From Anastatus disparis (lineage: Eukaryota > Arthropoda > Insecta > Hymenoptera > Eupelmidae), in the NCBI GenBank assembly GCA_017163975.1, contig JAFFSR010000279.1, positions 248,001-312,000 of the forward strand: 64,000 nt of DNA, written 5' to 3'. Below the pieces are notes generated by a model, which ran no database searches, was not told where the DNA came from, and saw nothing but the letters and a program-made list of their open reading frames with translations. The position numbers were made by a program, and so were the translations under genes. This document shows positions 1-10,901 of the stretch, piece after piece. Position 1 is the first letter of the stretch, and the number at the start of each line of letters is the position of its first letter.

Positions 1-151
1 ATGTGTGTATGTGTGTATGTGTCTATGTGTGTATGTGTATGTGCGTATGTGTATGTGTTCATGTGTATGTGTTCATGTGTATGTGTGTATGTGTACCTTT
101 GTATATGTATGTTTGTATGTGTTTGTTTTGATGTAGATGTGTGTATGTATT

Positions 152-182
<31 letters not shown>

Positions 183-390
183 GTAACTGAATATATGTGT
201 ATGTGTATGTGCGTATGTGTAATTGTATGTGTGTATGTGTATGTGTGTTTGTGTATGTATATGTGTGTATGTGTTAATGTGTGTATGTGTATGTGTGTAT
301 GTGTAGATGTGTATTTAATGCGTGTATGTGTATGTGTGTATGTGTATGGGTGTATGTGGACGTATGTATGTGTAAGTGGTATGTGTATGT
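1..390. repeat. TG-rich microsatellite, left part
   Basis: Degenerate ATGTGTGT repeat. It ends exactly where the LTR element begins, and the same repeat resumes at 6789, so both tracts are one microsatellite split by the insertion. Open frames here, on either strand, only reflect the lack of stop codons in the repeat. Confidence 0.95.
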
Positions 391-1204
391 TGTGACGTCC
401 TACTAGCTTATGGTTAGTAGGCCGCACTTCGATTGACTCTTAGGAGTCTTATGTTTGTGAATGTAAAGCCGTTAACCAGACAGGTCGCTATGCCGTCTGG
501 TGCGGGCTCGAGTGTGTCAGTGTGTGAGTGAGCATTTGTTTTAATGATTAGTAAAGGTTTGATTATATTATAGGTAATGCCCGTTAATACTGAGGACCAA
601 GTGCCTCAGTATGCGGGGCTTTACCTTTTAGGATGGGATAGGTAAGGTGTGTGTGTTGCTCGCCGCAACTCTTTATTTAATTGAGTTAAGTTATTGTACA
701 ATTTAAATATAATAAGCGCACGAGCATAGAAGAATCATCACGACGTTGGTGATTCTTCAATGCTCGACGTATCAAGATGCAAAAGCAAGTTAAGTTGAGC
801 TGAGGCGAGGCAGAAGAGAGCATTTCTCTCTGCCGGCCCGCTTTTATAGGCGCTGGACTCCAGTCCCCTCTTCTCTAGTAGCTTGGCACCGCCGGCGTTC
901 GCGTGCGTGGTCCTGCTTTTCTCTCGCGCGCTGAGCCAACATGAGGCTGAAGCGCGCTTTCAATTCATGATATACACACATGTATATCTTTTAGTGTGTG
1001 CGTTTCAGGAGCGTATATACTTTTCGCGCTTATGCTTTTAATCTTTTAAATTCTTTTAGATTCTATTACTTAAATACTTAATTAACAACTATATTAATTT
1101 CTATTCCTATCTTAATACCAAATTACGTTAATTATCGCATGCAAAATATATTATATTTGTTAATTATAGTAATTAAAAGCCTACAATGCAATTGGGCGCT
1201 CACA
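391..1204 (-). repeat. 3' LTR (element sense)
   Basis: 814 bp, starting TGTGACGTCC and ending GCGCTCACA on the plus strand. It matches 5971-6784 base for base except at four positions (868, 965, 966 and 1183, by line alignment). It would supply the polyadenylation region of the minus-strand transcript. Confidence 0.93.
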
Positions 1205-1220
1205 TTGCCCCCCTAAATAA
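1205..1220 (-). other. Polypurine tract
   Basis: On the minus strand the bases next to the LTR read TTTAGGGGGGCAA, a G-rich purine run in the place expected for plus-strand DNA priming. Confidence 0.75.
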
Positions 1221-2004
1221 ATTAATTTTTTCTGCTTTCAAGTATTAAATTAAAATTACTGATCGATAACGTGAGCAAGAAAAACGAAAGAAAAAATTAC
1301 ATTTATTTACCTAGAGCGCAAAATTATTTAAATCACATGGGTGTTAAATGTGTTATATGAGCTTCAAATCATTATATTATATTTAAAAAAAAATTTTGTT
1401 TCTTTTATTTTTATTATGGTAAGCAAGACTCGAAACTTATTTTCAAGTTTCTCCATATTGTGAACATATTGTTTCACATGATGTCATTTTATGATATTGT
1501 CGAATGAAAGAGTGACCAAGTCGGGAATCGAACTCGCGTCGACGAATTAACGAGTCCCGTGCTATAGCCAACTAAACCAGCGAACTCTAATTTGTTAATT
1601 TTGCAAATCACCTTGGATTTGTTATGAGAATATTCTTTATATTCCTTAATTTCTTAATGGTTTTTGTTTTATTATGAGTCTTGTTTTACCATTCTTTACT
1701 TTTTTATTATAACATTTGTTTCACCATTCTTATTTATTAAAGCTATTTATTTAAATCTCCTATAACACATTTTTATTCTCATTTAAAATTATTTTTTATT
1801 TTATGTCTTTCTTTCTTTTCTCCAGCTTAAGCCATTCGATTTTTCATTAATTAATCATTTTTAATTGTAAAACTGTAATAGGACTTAACATAACGTTTTG
1901 TATGATATTGCTTACTGATTGATTTAATATTTGTTTACTTTAAATTATTTACTTTGTATTTACATGTTTTCCTATTTCTAAACTTATCCTATAACTTATT
2001 TACT

Positions 2005-2035
<31 letters not shown>

Positions 2036-2468
2036 CTCTACCAAATTAAATATTCTGGAGCAAAAAAAATTTCAATACTTTTCTAACAATTAATTTCAAT
2101 TATTCATATTTATTATATTTGTAATAAATACTTAATTTGGTATTTTTATTTTACGTAGAAGTTTCTTTTCCTCTTTAAGTTTTTGTGGATTTTTCCTTCA
2201 ATTTTTCATTTTAGTTTATTTTTTTATACGTATCATTGTTTATTACATCTTTGACCGTATAAGGCCTTTCGTATATATCAAAGAATTTTGCTATTTAATT
2301 ATTATTTGCATCAGATAATTTTCACTTTTTCTACGAAAGTTTTGTAGTGTCTGTGTAGTTCTGTGTTTTTATGTCATTTCTAATATTAAATTAGTTTTTT
2401 GTTTTTATATCATTTAATTTATTCGTGTTATTTATATTTTACCTTTATGTTTGCCCCCCTCTGAATCG
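1221..2468. other. AT-rich non-coding interior of the LTR element
   Basis: No reading frame worth calling. It holds a poly-T run near 2010-2035 and the tRNA-like segment listed separately. In element sense it lies between the pol remnant and the 3' LTR, where env or an untranslated region would sit. Confidence 0.6.
1512..1586 (-). other. tRNA-like segment (possible SINE head or tRNA pseudogene)
   Basis: Read on the minus strand it contains TGGTTTAGTTGG, a good match to a tRNA A box, and AGTTCGATTCC, a good match to a B box, about 35 bases apart. The acceptor and T stems do not pair properly, so it is not a working tRNA. A tRNA-derived SINE or a captured tRNA fragment inside the retroelement are the likely readings. 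Confidence 0.5.
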
Positions 2469-3500
2469 TCATACTAGCTTTTCGATTAGCTGTGGACGTT
2501 CGGGCATTGTCTCATTAGAATTTTTTTGCTTCACCGAGACTACTGGATTTACGTATTGAATTTTTGATCTTTTGATCATACTTAGGTTTAATAGATTCTC
2601 AATTATCGCGTCTATTTTACTTGTTAATTTTACATTATTTAGGTTTAGTTTATCTTTTATTGTTATGAATTTATTTTCATGCTTTTTAATTAATACGGGC
2701 TTTCTTTTAAATAATTTTTTATCTTTTATCATAAACTTTTTCATTTTTCCTCTGTTTAATTTGTTTAATCTTTTATATTTAATTTTTCTTTTAATTTTTC
2801 TTTTAATTTTTCTTTTTTCTGGCCATTTTTCTGCCATATTATTTTTATTATTGAAGTTTTTCACTTCGTTTATTTCTTCGATCTCTATATGTAGAGTCGA
2901 GTATTCATTTTTATTTATAGTTTTTACTTTATATGATATTATATCGTTTTTATTATTTATTTGGAAATTTATTTCCTCACGCCGCGTATTAATAAGCATA
3001 TTGAGTATTTTCTGGGTATCATACCCGATTATACATTGTTTAATTAATTGTGGTATTATTATAAATATCATTTTTGTTTGTAAATTGTTAATTTTTACAT
3101 TGGCATATATTTGTTTTGTTAATCTTGCTGATTTTGTGCCTGTGGCATTTTTTACAACTTTGCCTGTCAATGGCATTGTTAAACAATTTTTAAATATCTT
3201 TAAATTATTTAAATAAAATTCTTCTGACATACAGGTAACTTCACTCCCTGTATCTATCAGAGCTTTAGATTCTATTCCCTCGATATTTATCGTAATTTCG
3301 GGACATTGAATTGCTTCATTTTGTTTGTTATATATTATTGAGCAAATATTTATTGATTTATAATCATTTTCTATTTTTTCAAATTCATTTTCATTAAATT
3401 TTATTATATCCTTGTATTCGATTAACCAACCAGTAAAATCTTTATTAGTTTTTGTTTTAATATATAAATTTTTAGCGGTTTCTAACCTATCTTTAAAGTT
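2469..3500 (-). pseudogene. Protease and truncated reverse transcriptase start (pro-pol remnant)
   Basis: The frame is open from about 3500 down to a stop at 2469. Its first part carries the retroviral-type aspartic protease active site, LIDTGSEVTC, near 3240-3270, followed by a typical protease body ending in an IIGYD motif. The last 60 residues match the start of a Ty3/Gypsy reverse transcriptase (a residue pattern like NLSMIKRSKIQYVNPVVSV) and then stop after a short unrelated tail. The palm, RNase H and integrase are absent, consistent with one internal deletion that joined the start of RT to the end of pol. The protease frame has no ATG before 3230, so it was probably reached by frameshift from gag. 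Confidence 0.8.
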
Positions 3501-3614
3501 TGTATTATATAATCTTTCATTATTTGATTGATTTTTTTATTTTAGTTGCGTACTTTATTTTTTCTTTATTATTAATTATATTATTGTTATTATTTTCCGA
3601 CTTTCGGTACGCAA

Positions 3615-4973
3615 CTATTTCGCGTTTCCCGACGTCGATGATTCAATTAACGTACTTATGTCTACTTGTTCGTTGTATTTTATTGTTGGTGTTTTGTGTC
3701 TTTGTGTTGTGTCATTTTGTATCCCGCTGTATTGTGGTCTGTAATTTTGTGTTTTGTAGTTTTGTGCCCCCCCTTGTATGTTTGAATCCCCTTGTTTTTT
3801 GTTTTCCGTGTTTGTTGTCTGTATATGATTTATGTTACGTGTTTGCCATGGTTGTTGTGTATTAGTGTTGTTTGTGTTTGTTTCTTTTTGTCTTGTGTAT
3901 GTGTTGTGTGTGTCTTGTGTTTGTTGTGTAGATGTTTGTTTGTGTCGATTTCCTATTTGATCATCATAGTCAAAATCTTCTAAGATTCTGAATAATGATG
4001 ATTTGGTTTTTTCGGGCTGACCATTTACTGCGCATCTAACATTTCTATCGAAGTGAAGACCTATTTTTGTTATCAATTCACTTTCCGTGATTGACAACTC
4101 TAGTTCTTTTGCAAGACCTAGCATGTATGTGGCATAGTCCACGCGCGAAATTTTACCGTTTTCTTGGTAAGAACCATGTTCAATTTTTCTTTGAGCTTTT
4201 CTTTGGATGTTTGAATTCCAATATCTTTCTCTAAATAATTTTTCAAATTCTTCGAAGTTATTTATCTCTGAGTTGTTTATGTAATACCACGATTGCGCAT
4301 TGCTTTGTAACGCTTGTATTAATATACAGTGTAATTCGCTAACCGATGGTTTAGTAAACGTTTTATATGTGTTTAACTCATTTAAAAATTTAATTGGCCT
4401 TTCATTTTCATGCCCGTTAAATTTCGGAATTGGCATTTTAATTTTGTGTTGTGTATTTGTGTTTGTATTTGTGCTCTGAGTATTATCATTTATATTTTTT
4501 ATTTGTTCTTTTATATTATTTATTTCTGTTTCGTTTTCATTATTTATGCTATCAATGTCTCTATTTATACGCGTGTTTTGCGCTTCTATATCTAATAATT
4601 TTTCGTTTAAGTCTGCGATTGTCGCGTTTAATTTAGTATTATCGATTTTTAAATTTATATTTTCGGTTTCAACCGCTTTTATTTGTCTTTGCAATGTTGT
4701 GAATTTTGTTTCGTATTCATCTTTTAATTTAGCTATTGAGTCTGATAATGCATCAATTTGTTCTTGTGTATTATCATTTATTGTTAATAATTGTTGTGAT
4801 GTCTGGTGGTCTTCCAGCGCATCCAACCTTTTTTCCGCGGCTTCATGTTGTTCGTTTAATTCCTTTAGTTCGGTTGTTACCGCGTTTTGCCAATCTCTGT
4901 TAGCGTTTTGATTATCCTCGACTGCCTCGTCTTGGATTTCTCGCATAATTTGAAATGATCTTCTACCCGCCAT
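3615..4973 (-). CDS. gag: Gag-like structural protein
   Basis: Intact 452-residue frame starting at ATG 4973. Residues 1-170 are a charged, heptad-like coiled coil (many E, K, N, L). Residues ~180-330 match the retrotransposon Gag core: IPKFNG, then a WYYIN segment, FEEFEKLFRERYW and a downstream helical part. The C-terminal 100 residues are rich in N, Q and T and hold no CCHC zinc knuckle. The protein should assemble the virus-like particle that packages element RNA. It lies downstream of a small coiled-coil ORF and upstream of protease, the normal gag-pro order. Long overlapping frames on the plus strand are shadows. That it stayed intact while pol was lost suggests a trans-mobilised derivative. 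Confidence 0.85.
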   Translation of the reverse strand: MAGRRSFQIMREIQDEAVEDNQNANRDWQNAVTTELKELNEQHEAAEKRLDALEDHQTSQQLLTINDNTQEQIDALSDSIAKLKDEYETKFTTLQRQIKAVETENINLKIDNTKLNATIADLNEKLLDIEAQNTRINRDIDSINNENETEINNIKEQIKNINDNTQSTNTNTNTQHKIKMPIPKFNGHENERPIKFLNELNTYKTFTKPSVSELHCILIQALQSNAQSWYYINNSEINNFEEFEKLFRERYWNSNIQRKAQRKIEHGSYQENGKISRVDYATYMLGLAKELELSITESELITKIGLHFDRNVRCAVNGQPEKTKSSLFRILEDFDYDDQIGNRHKQTSTQQTQDTHNTYTRQKETNTNNTNTQQPWQTRNINHIQTTNTENKKQGDSNIQGGAQNYKTQNYRPQYSGIQNDTTQRHKTPTIKYNEQVDISTLIESSTSGNAK

Positions 4974-5364
4974 TTTAATAAATTTTAATTTTATATTAAA
5001 AAAGAATAATTATTCCATGTTTAATAAATTTATTTTTAATTTAATTGTTTTAAAAACTATATAGAGTTATTACTGTATATATCTTATACAGAGTGTATAC
5101 TGTATTCATTTATTTTTATAAATTTTAAATATTATATTATTTGATTTGACGACTTTATACTTCAGAGTTTCGAGTATTCTTGTTTACTCGTTCATCCTCT
5201 GGTATGTCTTGTCAACCGTAATCCTTTGTTTTGATTTGTGGTATGTGGATTTTATTGCTGTTAATTTTAATTTTATACTTTCTCTTTTAGAATTTACTTT
5301 TATTAATGTTATAACTGTTACTTTAGAATTTATTCTTGTTAAATGACTAATATTTTAATTTCTT

Positions 5365-5730
5365 TTACTGATTTTTTTCTATTTTTTCCGCTAGTTCATT
5401 TATTTTATCTTTTATTGTTTTTATTTCTTTACAATTTTCTGTTAGCTGTTTAAAAGCTGGTGGCAATCTTGTATTTAATTTCTCAATTAAATCTAATAAT
5501 TCTTCGTCTAGAAATTCGATCTTTTCTATCGCGTCGTTTGATTTATTTTGTGTTAAATTTATGTTTAGTTCTAAATGTCTGACTCTATTGTTTATATCGT
5601 TTATTCTAATTTCGTGGTGTTTTTGTGTACGTGTGATTTTGTTGTGTAACACGTGTGCATTTTGTGTGTTAACCTTTTTGTTTTTTACAGAATTTTTAAT
5701 AAATTCTGCTACCGTGATTTTGTTTTTCAT
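5365..5730 (-). CDS. Small coiled-coil ORF upstream of gag
   Basis: 121 residues from ATG 5730, placed between the primer-binding site and gag. It is lysine- and asparagine-rich, with heptad-like spacing of I/L (for example HLELNIN, IEKIEFLDEELLDLIEKL), so a coiled coil is likely. I recognise no domain. It could be an accessory protein, or the detached first part of an ancestral longer gag, since the annotated gag also opens with a coiled coil. Ty3/Gypsy elements rarely have an ORF here. Confidence 0.55.
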   Translation of the reverse strand: MKNKITVAEFIKNSVKNKKVNTQNAHVLHNKITRTQKHHEIRINDINNRVRHLELNINLTQNKSNDAIEKIEFLDEELLDLIEKLNTRLPPAFKQLTENCKEIKTIKDKINELAEKIEKNQ

Positions 5731-5956
5731 TTAACAAAATTCTTAGATTTACAACAAATTTAATTAAGCTATCTTGTAATTTTTTTTTTTTTTTTTTTTT
5801 CTTAATTGCGTAATATTTTCTTATTTCTTTTTCTATATTTTATTCTAATATTCTTTTAATTTTAATGGTGTTTGTAAAGAAAAAAGCATAAATAGTTTCC
5901 TACTCTAACCTTACTTTATTTTATTATTTTTTATACGCGTGTAACGCTAAATTTTT

Positions 5957-5969
5957 TGTTCGGGCGCCA
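5957..5969 (-). other. Primer-binding site, tRNA-Lys type
   Basis: The plus strand reads TGTTCGGGCGCCA, identical to the last 13 bases of animal tRNA-Lys(UUU), so the minus strand can pair with that tRNA. It sits one base from the LTR. This fixes the element's direction as minus. Confidence 0.85.
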
Positions 5970-5970
5970 G

Positions 5971-6784
5971 TGTGACGTCCTACTAGCTTATGGTTAGTAG
6001 GCCGCACTTCGATTGACTCTTAGGAGTCTTATGTTTGTGAATGTAAAGCCGTTAACCAGACAGGTCGCTATGCCGTCTGGTGCGGGCTCGAGTGTGTCAG
6101 TGTGTGAGTGAGCATTTGTTTTAATGATTAGTAAAGGTTTGATTATATTATAGGTAATGCCCGTTAATACTGAGGACCAAGTGCCTCAGTATGCGGGGCT
6201 TTACCTTTTAGGATGGGATAGGTAAGGTGTGTGTGTTGCTCGCCGCAACTCTTTATTTAATTGAGTTAAGTTATTGTACAATTTAAATATAATAAGCGCA
6301 CGAGCATAGAAGAATCATCACGACGTTGGTGATTCTTCAATGCTCGACGTATCAAGATGCAAAAGCAAGTTAAGTTGAGCTGAGGCGAGGCAGAAGAGAG
6401 CATTTCTCTCTGCCGGCCCGCTTTTATAGGCGCTGGACTCCAGTCCCTTCTTCTCTAGTAGCTTGGCACCGCCGGCGTTCGCGTGCGTGGTCCTGCTTTT
6501 CTCTCGCGCGCTGAGCCAACATGAGGCTGAAGCGCGCTTTCAATGTATGATATACACACATGTATATCTTTTAGTGTGTGCGTTTCAGGAGCGTATATAC
6601 TTTTCGCGCTTATGCTTTTAATCTTTTAAATTCTTTTAGATTCTATTACTTAAATACTTAATTAACAACTATATTAATTTCTATTCCTATCTTAATACCA
6701 AATTACGTTAATTATCGCATGCAAAATATATTATATTTGTTAATTATAGTAATTAAAAGCCTTCAATGCAATTGGGCGCTCACA
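5971..6784 (-). repeat. 5' LTR (element sense)
   Basis: 814-bp partner of 391-1204. In element sense it starts TGTGAGCGCC at 6784 and ends GGACGTCACA at 5971, next to the primer-binding site. It should carry the promoter. No clear TATA box was assigned. Confidence 0.93.
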
Positions 6785-6788
6785 ATGT

Positions 6789-7468
6789 GTAATTGTGTAA
6801 GTGAATATATGTGTATGTGTAGTTGTGTGAGCGAATATATGTGTATGTGTACGTGTTTATGTGTATAAGTGTATGTGTACGTGTGTATGTGTACGTGTGT
6901 ATGTGTATGTGTGTATGTGTGTACGAAGATGTGTGTGTGTATGTGTGTATGTGTGTATGTGTATGTGTGTATGTGTATGTGTATGTGTGTATGTTTATGT
7001 GTACGTGTGTATGTGTGTACGTAGATGTGTGTGTGTGTAAGTGTGTATGTGTATGTGTGTATATGTATGTGTGTATGTGTATGTGTGTATGTGTATGTGT
7101 GTATGTGTGTATGTGTGTATGTGTATGTGTGTATGTGTGTATGTGTGTATGTGTATGTGTGTATGTGTATATGTGTATGTGTATGTGTGTATGTTTATGT
7201 GTATGTATGTACGTTTATGTGTGTATGTGTATGTGTGTGTGTATGTGTATATGGGTATGTGTATGTGTCTAGTTGTATGTGTCTAGTTGTATGTGTCTAG
7301 TTGTATATACGTAAGGGTATGTGCTTATGTGTATGTGCTTATGTGTATGTGTTTATGTGTATGTGTGTATGTGTATGTGTCTATGTGTGTATGTATATGT
7401 GTTCATGTGTATGTGTTCATGTGTGAGTTTGTATGTGTGTATGAGTGTAAGTGTATGTGTGCATGTGT
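6789..7468. repeat. TG-rich microsatellite, right part
   Basis: Continuation of the 1-390 tract: repeated ATGTGTGT with scattered variants. Cys/Val/Tyr/Met-rich open frames across it (up to 149 codons) are repeat artefacts. Confidence 0.95.
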
Positions 7469-8022
7469 TGTAACGTTTTTCCCCTTTCGGGAGGGGGAAA
7501 TACGTGTAACTCCTGTTGCCAGACGCTTCAGTGAGTCACCAGGGTAAGATCGGCAGGAGTTGGAGGGAGCGGACGGTGGAAAGTAAAGGAAAGTAACCGG
7601 GTTTAACACGTTTGGTCATGCTATGGAGTACCTTGGCTTTATTGTACTCATAATTACTCATTTACAACGACGATTACAAATATGAGATGATAATAATGTT
7701 TTAATCAAAGCTAAACCTAATGATCTTATATAATGCAAATGATTAACCTAACCTTAACGGAATGTAATGTACAAAGATAATTAAATCGGCCACTTGATGG
7801 CTATTCAATAAGTGAAATCAATTAATCAATAATCTTTAAAGAATCTGAATTATAGTTTACTTTAACTAAGTGATTCTACGGCCTGGACGGTTTAGTTTAT
7901 ACCGGCTGCTCTTACCTGCGACAATGTGCAAAACAAAAGAAACAAGTGATTAATAATTAAATATAATATAACTAGGCGGCGGCGTCTAATAACGGTGTAC
8001 TTAATACTACGGTAATAATGGA

Positions 8023-8335
8023 GGTGGGTAGCCGGCTCCCTTAATTATCTAAATTACGAATCTCTATAGGCATGCGAGACCTTTAAGTGATGTAAAGATA
8101 AAAGGTGGCCGACACCCTTAACTTATTCTAATCTCTAATATTTACGCGTGGTCGGACGGAGTCCTTTTACTAATATGAAACGAGTAATGAGTGGACAACA
8201 CCCTTAATATATTCTATCAATCACGTAAACGCGGACGCAACAGCTATGGGTAGACAATACCCTTAATTAAGCCAGTGGCGAAATGTGAAATAGAATATAA
8301 GATTTTGGGTGGACGTCACCCTTAAATTAAACGGC
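8023..8335. repeat. Five degenerate copies of a GTGGACNACACCCTTAA motif
   Basis: Copies near 8024, 8104, 8190, 8247 and 8307, spaced about 57-86 bases: for example GGTGGCCGACACCCTTAA, GTGGACAACACCCTTAA and GGTGGACGTCACCCTTAA. They are too regular for chance and could be promoter or enhancer repeats of the surrounding element. Confidence 0.7.
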
Positions 8336-8397
8336 GCAAGTTCGGCATTGCGGTGGCGGCAAAAATTGCGAGTGTGCTCTTGGCAGGTAGATTTACG

Positions 8398-8575
8398 CCA
8401 GCGTGCTCACTCGGCGTATCTCTAACACTGCCAGCATATGCACTAGAGTGTAAACCAGCGTGCTCACTCGGTCTACCCTCATGTGCAAGAGAGAGAAGCT
8501 AGTCCTTCTACAAGAGAAGGCAACCAGCTACTACTTGTCTCACTCTCTCTTAGCCTAGCGTGCTCACTCAGGTAA
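8398..8575. repeat. Three copies of CAGCGTGCTCACTCGG
   Basis: Near-identical 16-mers at about 8399, 8456 and 8556 (the last with CTAGCGTGCTCACTCAGG), separated by pyrimidine- and purine-rich stretches. They lie beside the five-copy repeat and are probably part of the same element. Confidence 0.7.
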
Positions 8576-8639
8576 AGAGAGAGGGAAGACCGTAGTCTAC
8601 ACTGCTCTGGTTAGCTGTGCTTCTCGTCTAAAGAAAAAC

Positions 8640-9370
8640 TGTCGAAAACTAACTTTCTAAGCTTTGTTACTATTCTAAAGAATTTAGAAGATTCAAAAAA
8701 AATTTCCTGTTTTCATTCCTTTTTGACGTAATGTACTCATTAGATTTGTTCCTAAATTCGCAGGAATATTATTTGCTACTCCTATAAGACTCCTATAAGA
8801 TAGGGAAATTTTTAAAAATTGATTTTTTTAGTGTAGTTCTAATTTTAAAGCATTTTGAAAATTTTGAAAAAGAAGTTTCTAAAAGAAAATTATATTCATT
8901 TAATTAATCAGATATGGAAAATTATTTAATGGATTTGCTTCAAATTTCTCATATTATCTATTTTCTTGTTGAAGTACATGGGAAGCTTACGAAAATTGGT
9001 TTTCTTAGAGTAGCTTTAATTTTAGGACTATCTGAAAAATTGAGAGAAAATTTTGATTTATCAATTTTTTTTTTTTTGTAAATTACTCATTACATGAGAA
9101 TTATATGTATCTGTCAAAAAAAGTATGATTTTTGAAAACTAATTTTTTTAACTAGTCATTATTTGAGAAATTTCATAACATAGTTTCAATTTTAGAAAAT
9201 CCTTAATATTTCGAAAAAAAATTATTATTTTTAATTTTTTCTTTATTTTCTGTAAACAACTTGATAAATTGGCTGCAAAATTTGTATACAAGTTATTTGA
9301 TACTCTCTTTGAAAAACAAGCTTTTGAAAAATTATTTTCTTAGCGTAGCTCTTTGATTACTTCGTTTGAT
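8640..9370. repeat. Degenerate ~175-bp satellite
   Basis: A phrase like TTTTCTTAGNGTAGCTNTAATTTTA followed by a GAAAAATT-rich part recurs near 8826, 9001, 9175 and 9345, giving a period of about 175 bases. Copies are strongly diverged. No genes. Confidence 0.5.
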
Positions 9371-9604
9371 TTCCGATTCAACACTCTTACTAATTCTTTT
9401 CTTACTTTCTTACTTTTTGTCTGTCTTTCCATCTTAGATTGATTCTCTTTCCAACGCTATTTTCATCCATTCCTGACTCCTTTTTTCCTATTTCTTAATC
9501 ACTCTCTCACACTTACTAATTTTTCTTGAATAGAAATTATGTTTATTACATGGTTATTACATTTAAAAAAATAAAATCAAATTACTCTAACTCAATGAGC
9601 TCTA

Positions 9605-10290
9605 TCAGAAAGCATTCCGCCAAAGCACTTGGCAGCTTTTTTTTATTAATAATATCATTTTTTTTTGGTGCGTGATTGTTATAATATAACATTTATTTAT
9701 TTTTTCCTGAATCTTATTATTTGTGAGTTCAGTAATTTTGTAATAACTTTCAGAATCGAGAATTCTGTGATTCCCGTTTTCTGATATGGAGTTGTATGAA
9801 TTATGGTCATTTTCGCTATTATAAACTTTAGTTATTTGCATATCAGAGTATGCTATAAAATTTATTTCTTTTTCAGTATAAGATAAATTTATATATTCAT
9901 TATCTATTGTTATTAATATTTCTTTAAATATAGTATTTATAATCATGCTCGAAGCTTTTTGTGCATCATAACCAATGATAACCTCTTTGAAGAATTTAGA
10001 AATTATTAAGTATATCATTTTTATGCTCTCATTTTCAAATTTTGTTTCCAGCAGTATTTCCTTTCACATTTTCGTTGCTTTTGTATGTTAGTTGCAGTTT
10101 TAATACATTTTCCTGATATTGGCAATATAGAAAAATTTCTAAATTTTTCGTATTTATCAAAATAAAATTGTTCAGAAATGCAGGTCACCTCGCTGCCTGA
10201 ATCGATGAATGCTTTTACATTTACGTCTTGTAATTCAATTCTAATTTCTGGACATGATATAATTTTATTTAATATTTTATTGAGATTCAA
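9605..10290 (-). pseudogene. Aspartic protease remnant of the old LTR element
   Basis: The frame 10290-10021 carries the protease active site as FIDSGSEVTCISEQFYF (DSG in place of DTG, which is a normal variant). After a frame break the body continues at 10018-9605 with IIGYDAQK, the counterpart of IIGYDTQK in the intact element. It ends without an RT continuation. Confidence 0.8.
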
Positions 10291-10901
10291 ATCATGAATT
10301 CAATCAGGCTTCATGCTTTGTTACACATGTGTTATTATTTTCAGGGATTTTTTATCAGTTGTATCCTCACCCCTCATATTATTTAAATTAGGTGCAACTT
10401 CATAGAGTTTTTCCAAGGTTCTTTTATTGATTATGAATCTATATCAATTTGAGACACATCGATTTTATTGTAACTGGCTTTTGCTATTTTATTGCTTACA
10501 GGAGCTTTAAATTTTTCACAAAGTTGAGCTTTTTGTTTATTATTTTTTTCTATTATATTAATTACGTTCATACTAGGATTATGTGGTGGTTTTTATAATC
10601 TTTTTTATAACTATTGATGTTATTGTCATTATTATTATGATCATATGGAGCTATTTGTTTTCTCCCTATATTATCATTGTTATTAAAGAATTTTTGTTGA
10701 TTTGTATTACTCTTATGATACTCATTTCTATTAGATGCATTTTTTTTCTTGAATCTTATCATCGTTATAATAATCTGATAAAATTTTAAACAAGGTGTTT
10801 TTGACTTTTTTCTGAGGGAATTGCATCGCTTGCCTTAGGTTTTTGCTAAAGTGTTTACTGATTTTTTCAGTTAATTTGTCTTTAATGTACTAAAGTCTTT
10901 T

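Larger units (their letters stand above)
391..6784 (-). mobile_element. Non-autonomous Ty3/Gypsy-type LTR retrotransposon
   Basis: Two direct 814-bp LTRs, each TG...CA, bound a 4.8-kb interior. The primer-binding site lies next to the right LTR and the polypurine tract next to the left LTR, so the element reads on the minus strand. A 4-bp target duplication ATGT flanks it (387-390 and 6785-6788). I count four base differences between the LTRs, which points to a recent insertion. In order it carries a small coiled-coil ORF, gag, an aspartic protease and only the first residues of reverse transcriptase. RNase H and integrase are missing, so movement would need enzymes from a relative. Family placement as Ty3/Gypsy-like rests on the gag and protease style and is an inference. 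Confidence 0.92.
7470..8600 (-). mobile_element. Possible solo LTR
   Basis: Begins TGTAACGTTTTTCCCC on the plus strand, so on the minus strand it would end ...CGTTACA like an LTR. A minus-strand AATAAAG lies at 7637-7643, a plausible polyadenylation signal. Upstream of it in that sense (8020-8580) are two sets of short repeats, as in an enhancer-bearing U3. The far end and any target duplication were not found, so boundaries and identity are uncertain. Confidence 0.35.

Noticed and set aside
2572..3216. 214-codon hydrophobic plus-strand frame
   Set aside because: Shadow of the AT-rich protease/pol frame on the minus strand.
6823..7300. Cys/Val-rich frames, superficially metallothionein-like
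   Set aside because: Translation of a TG microsatellite in all three frames.
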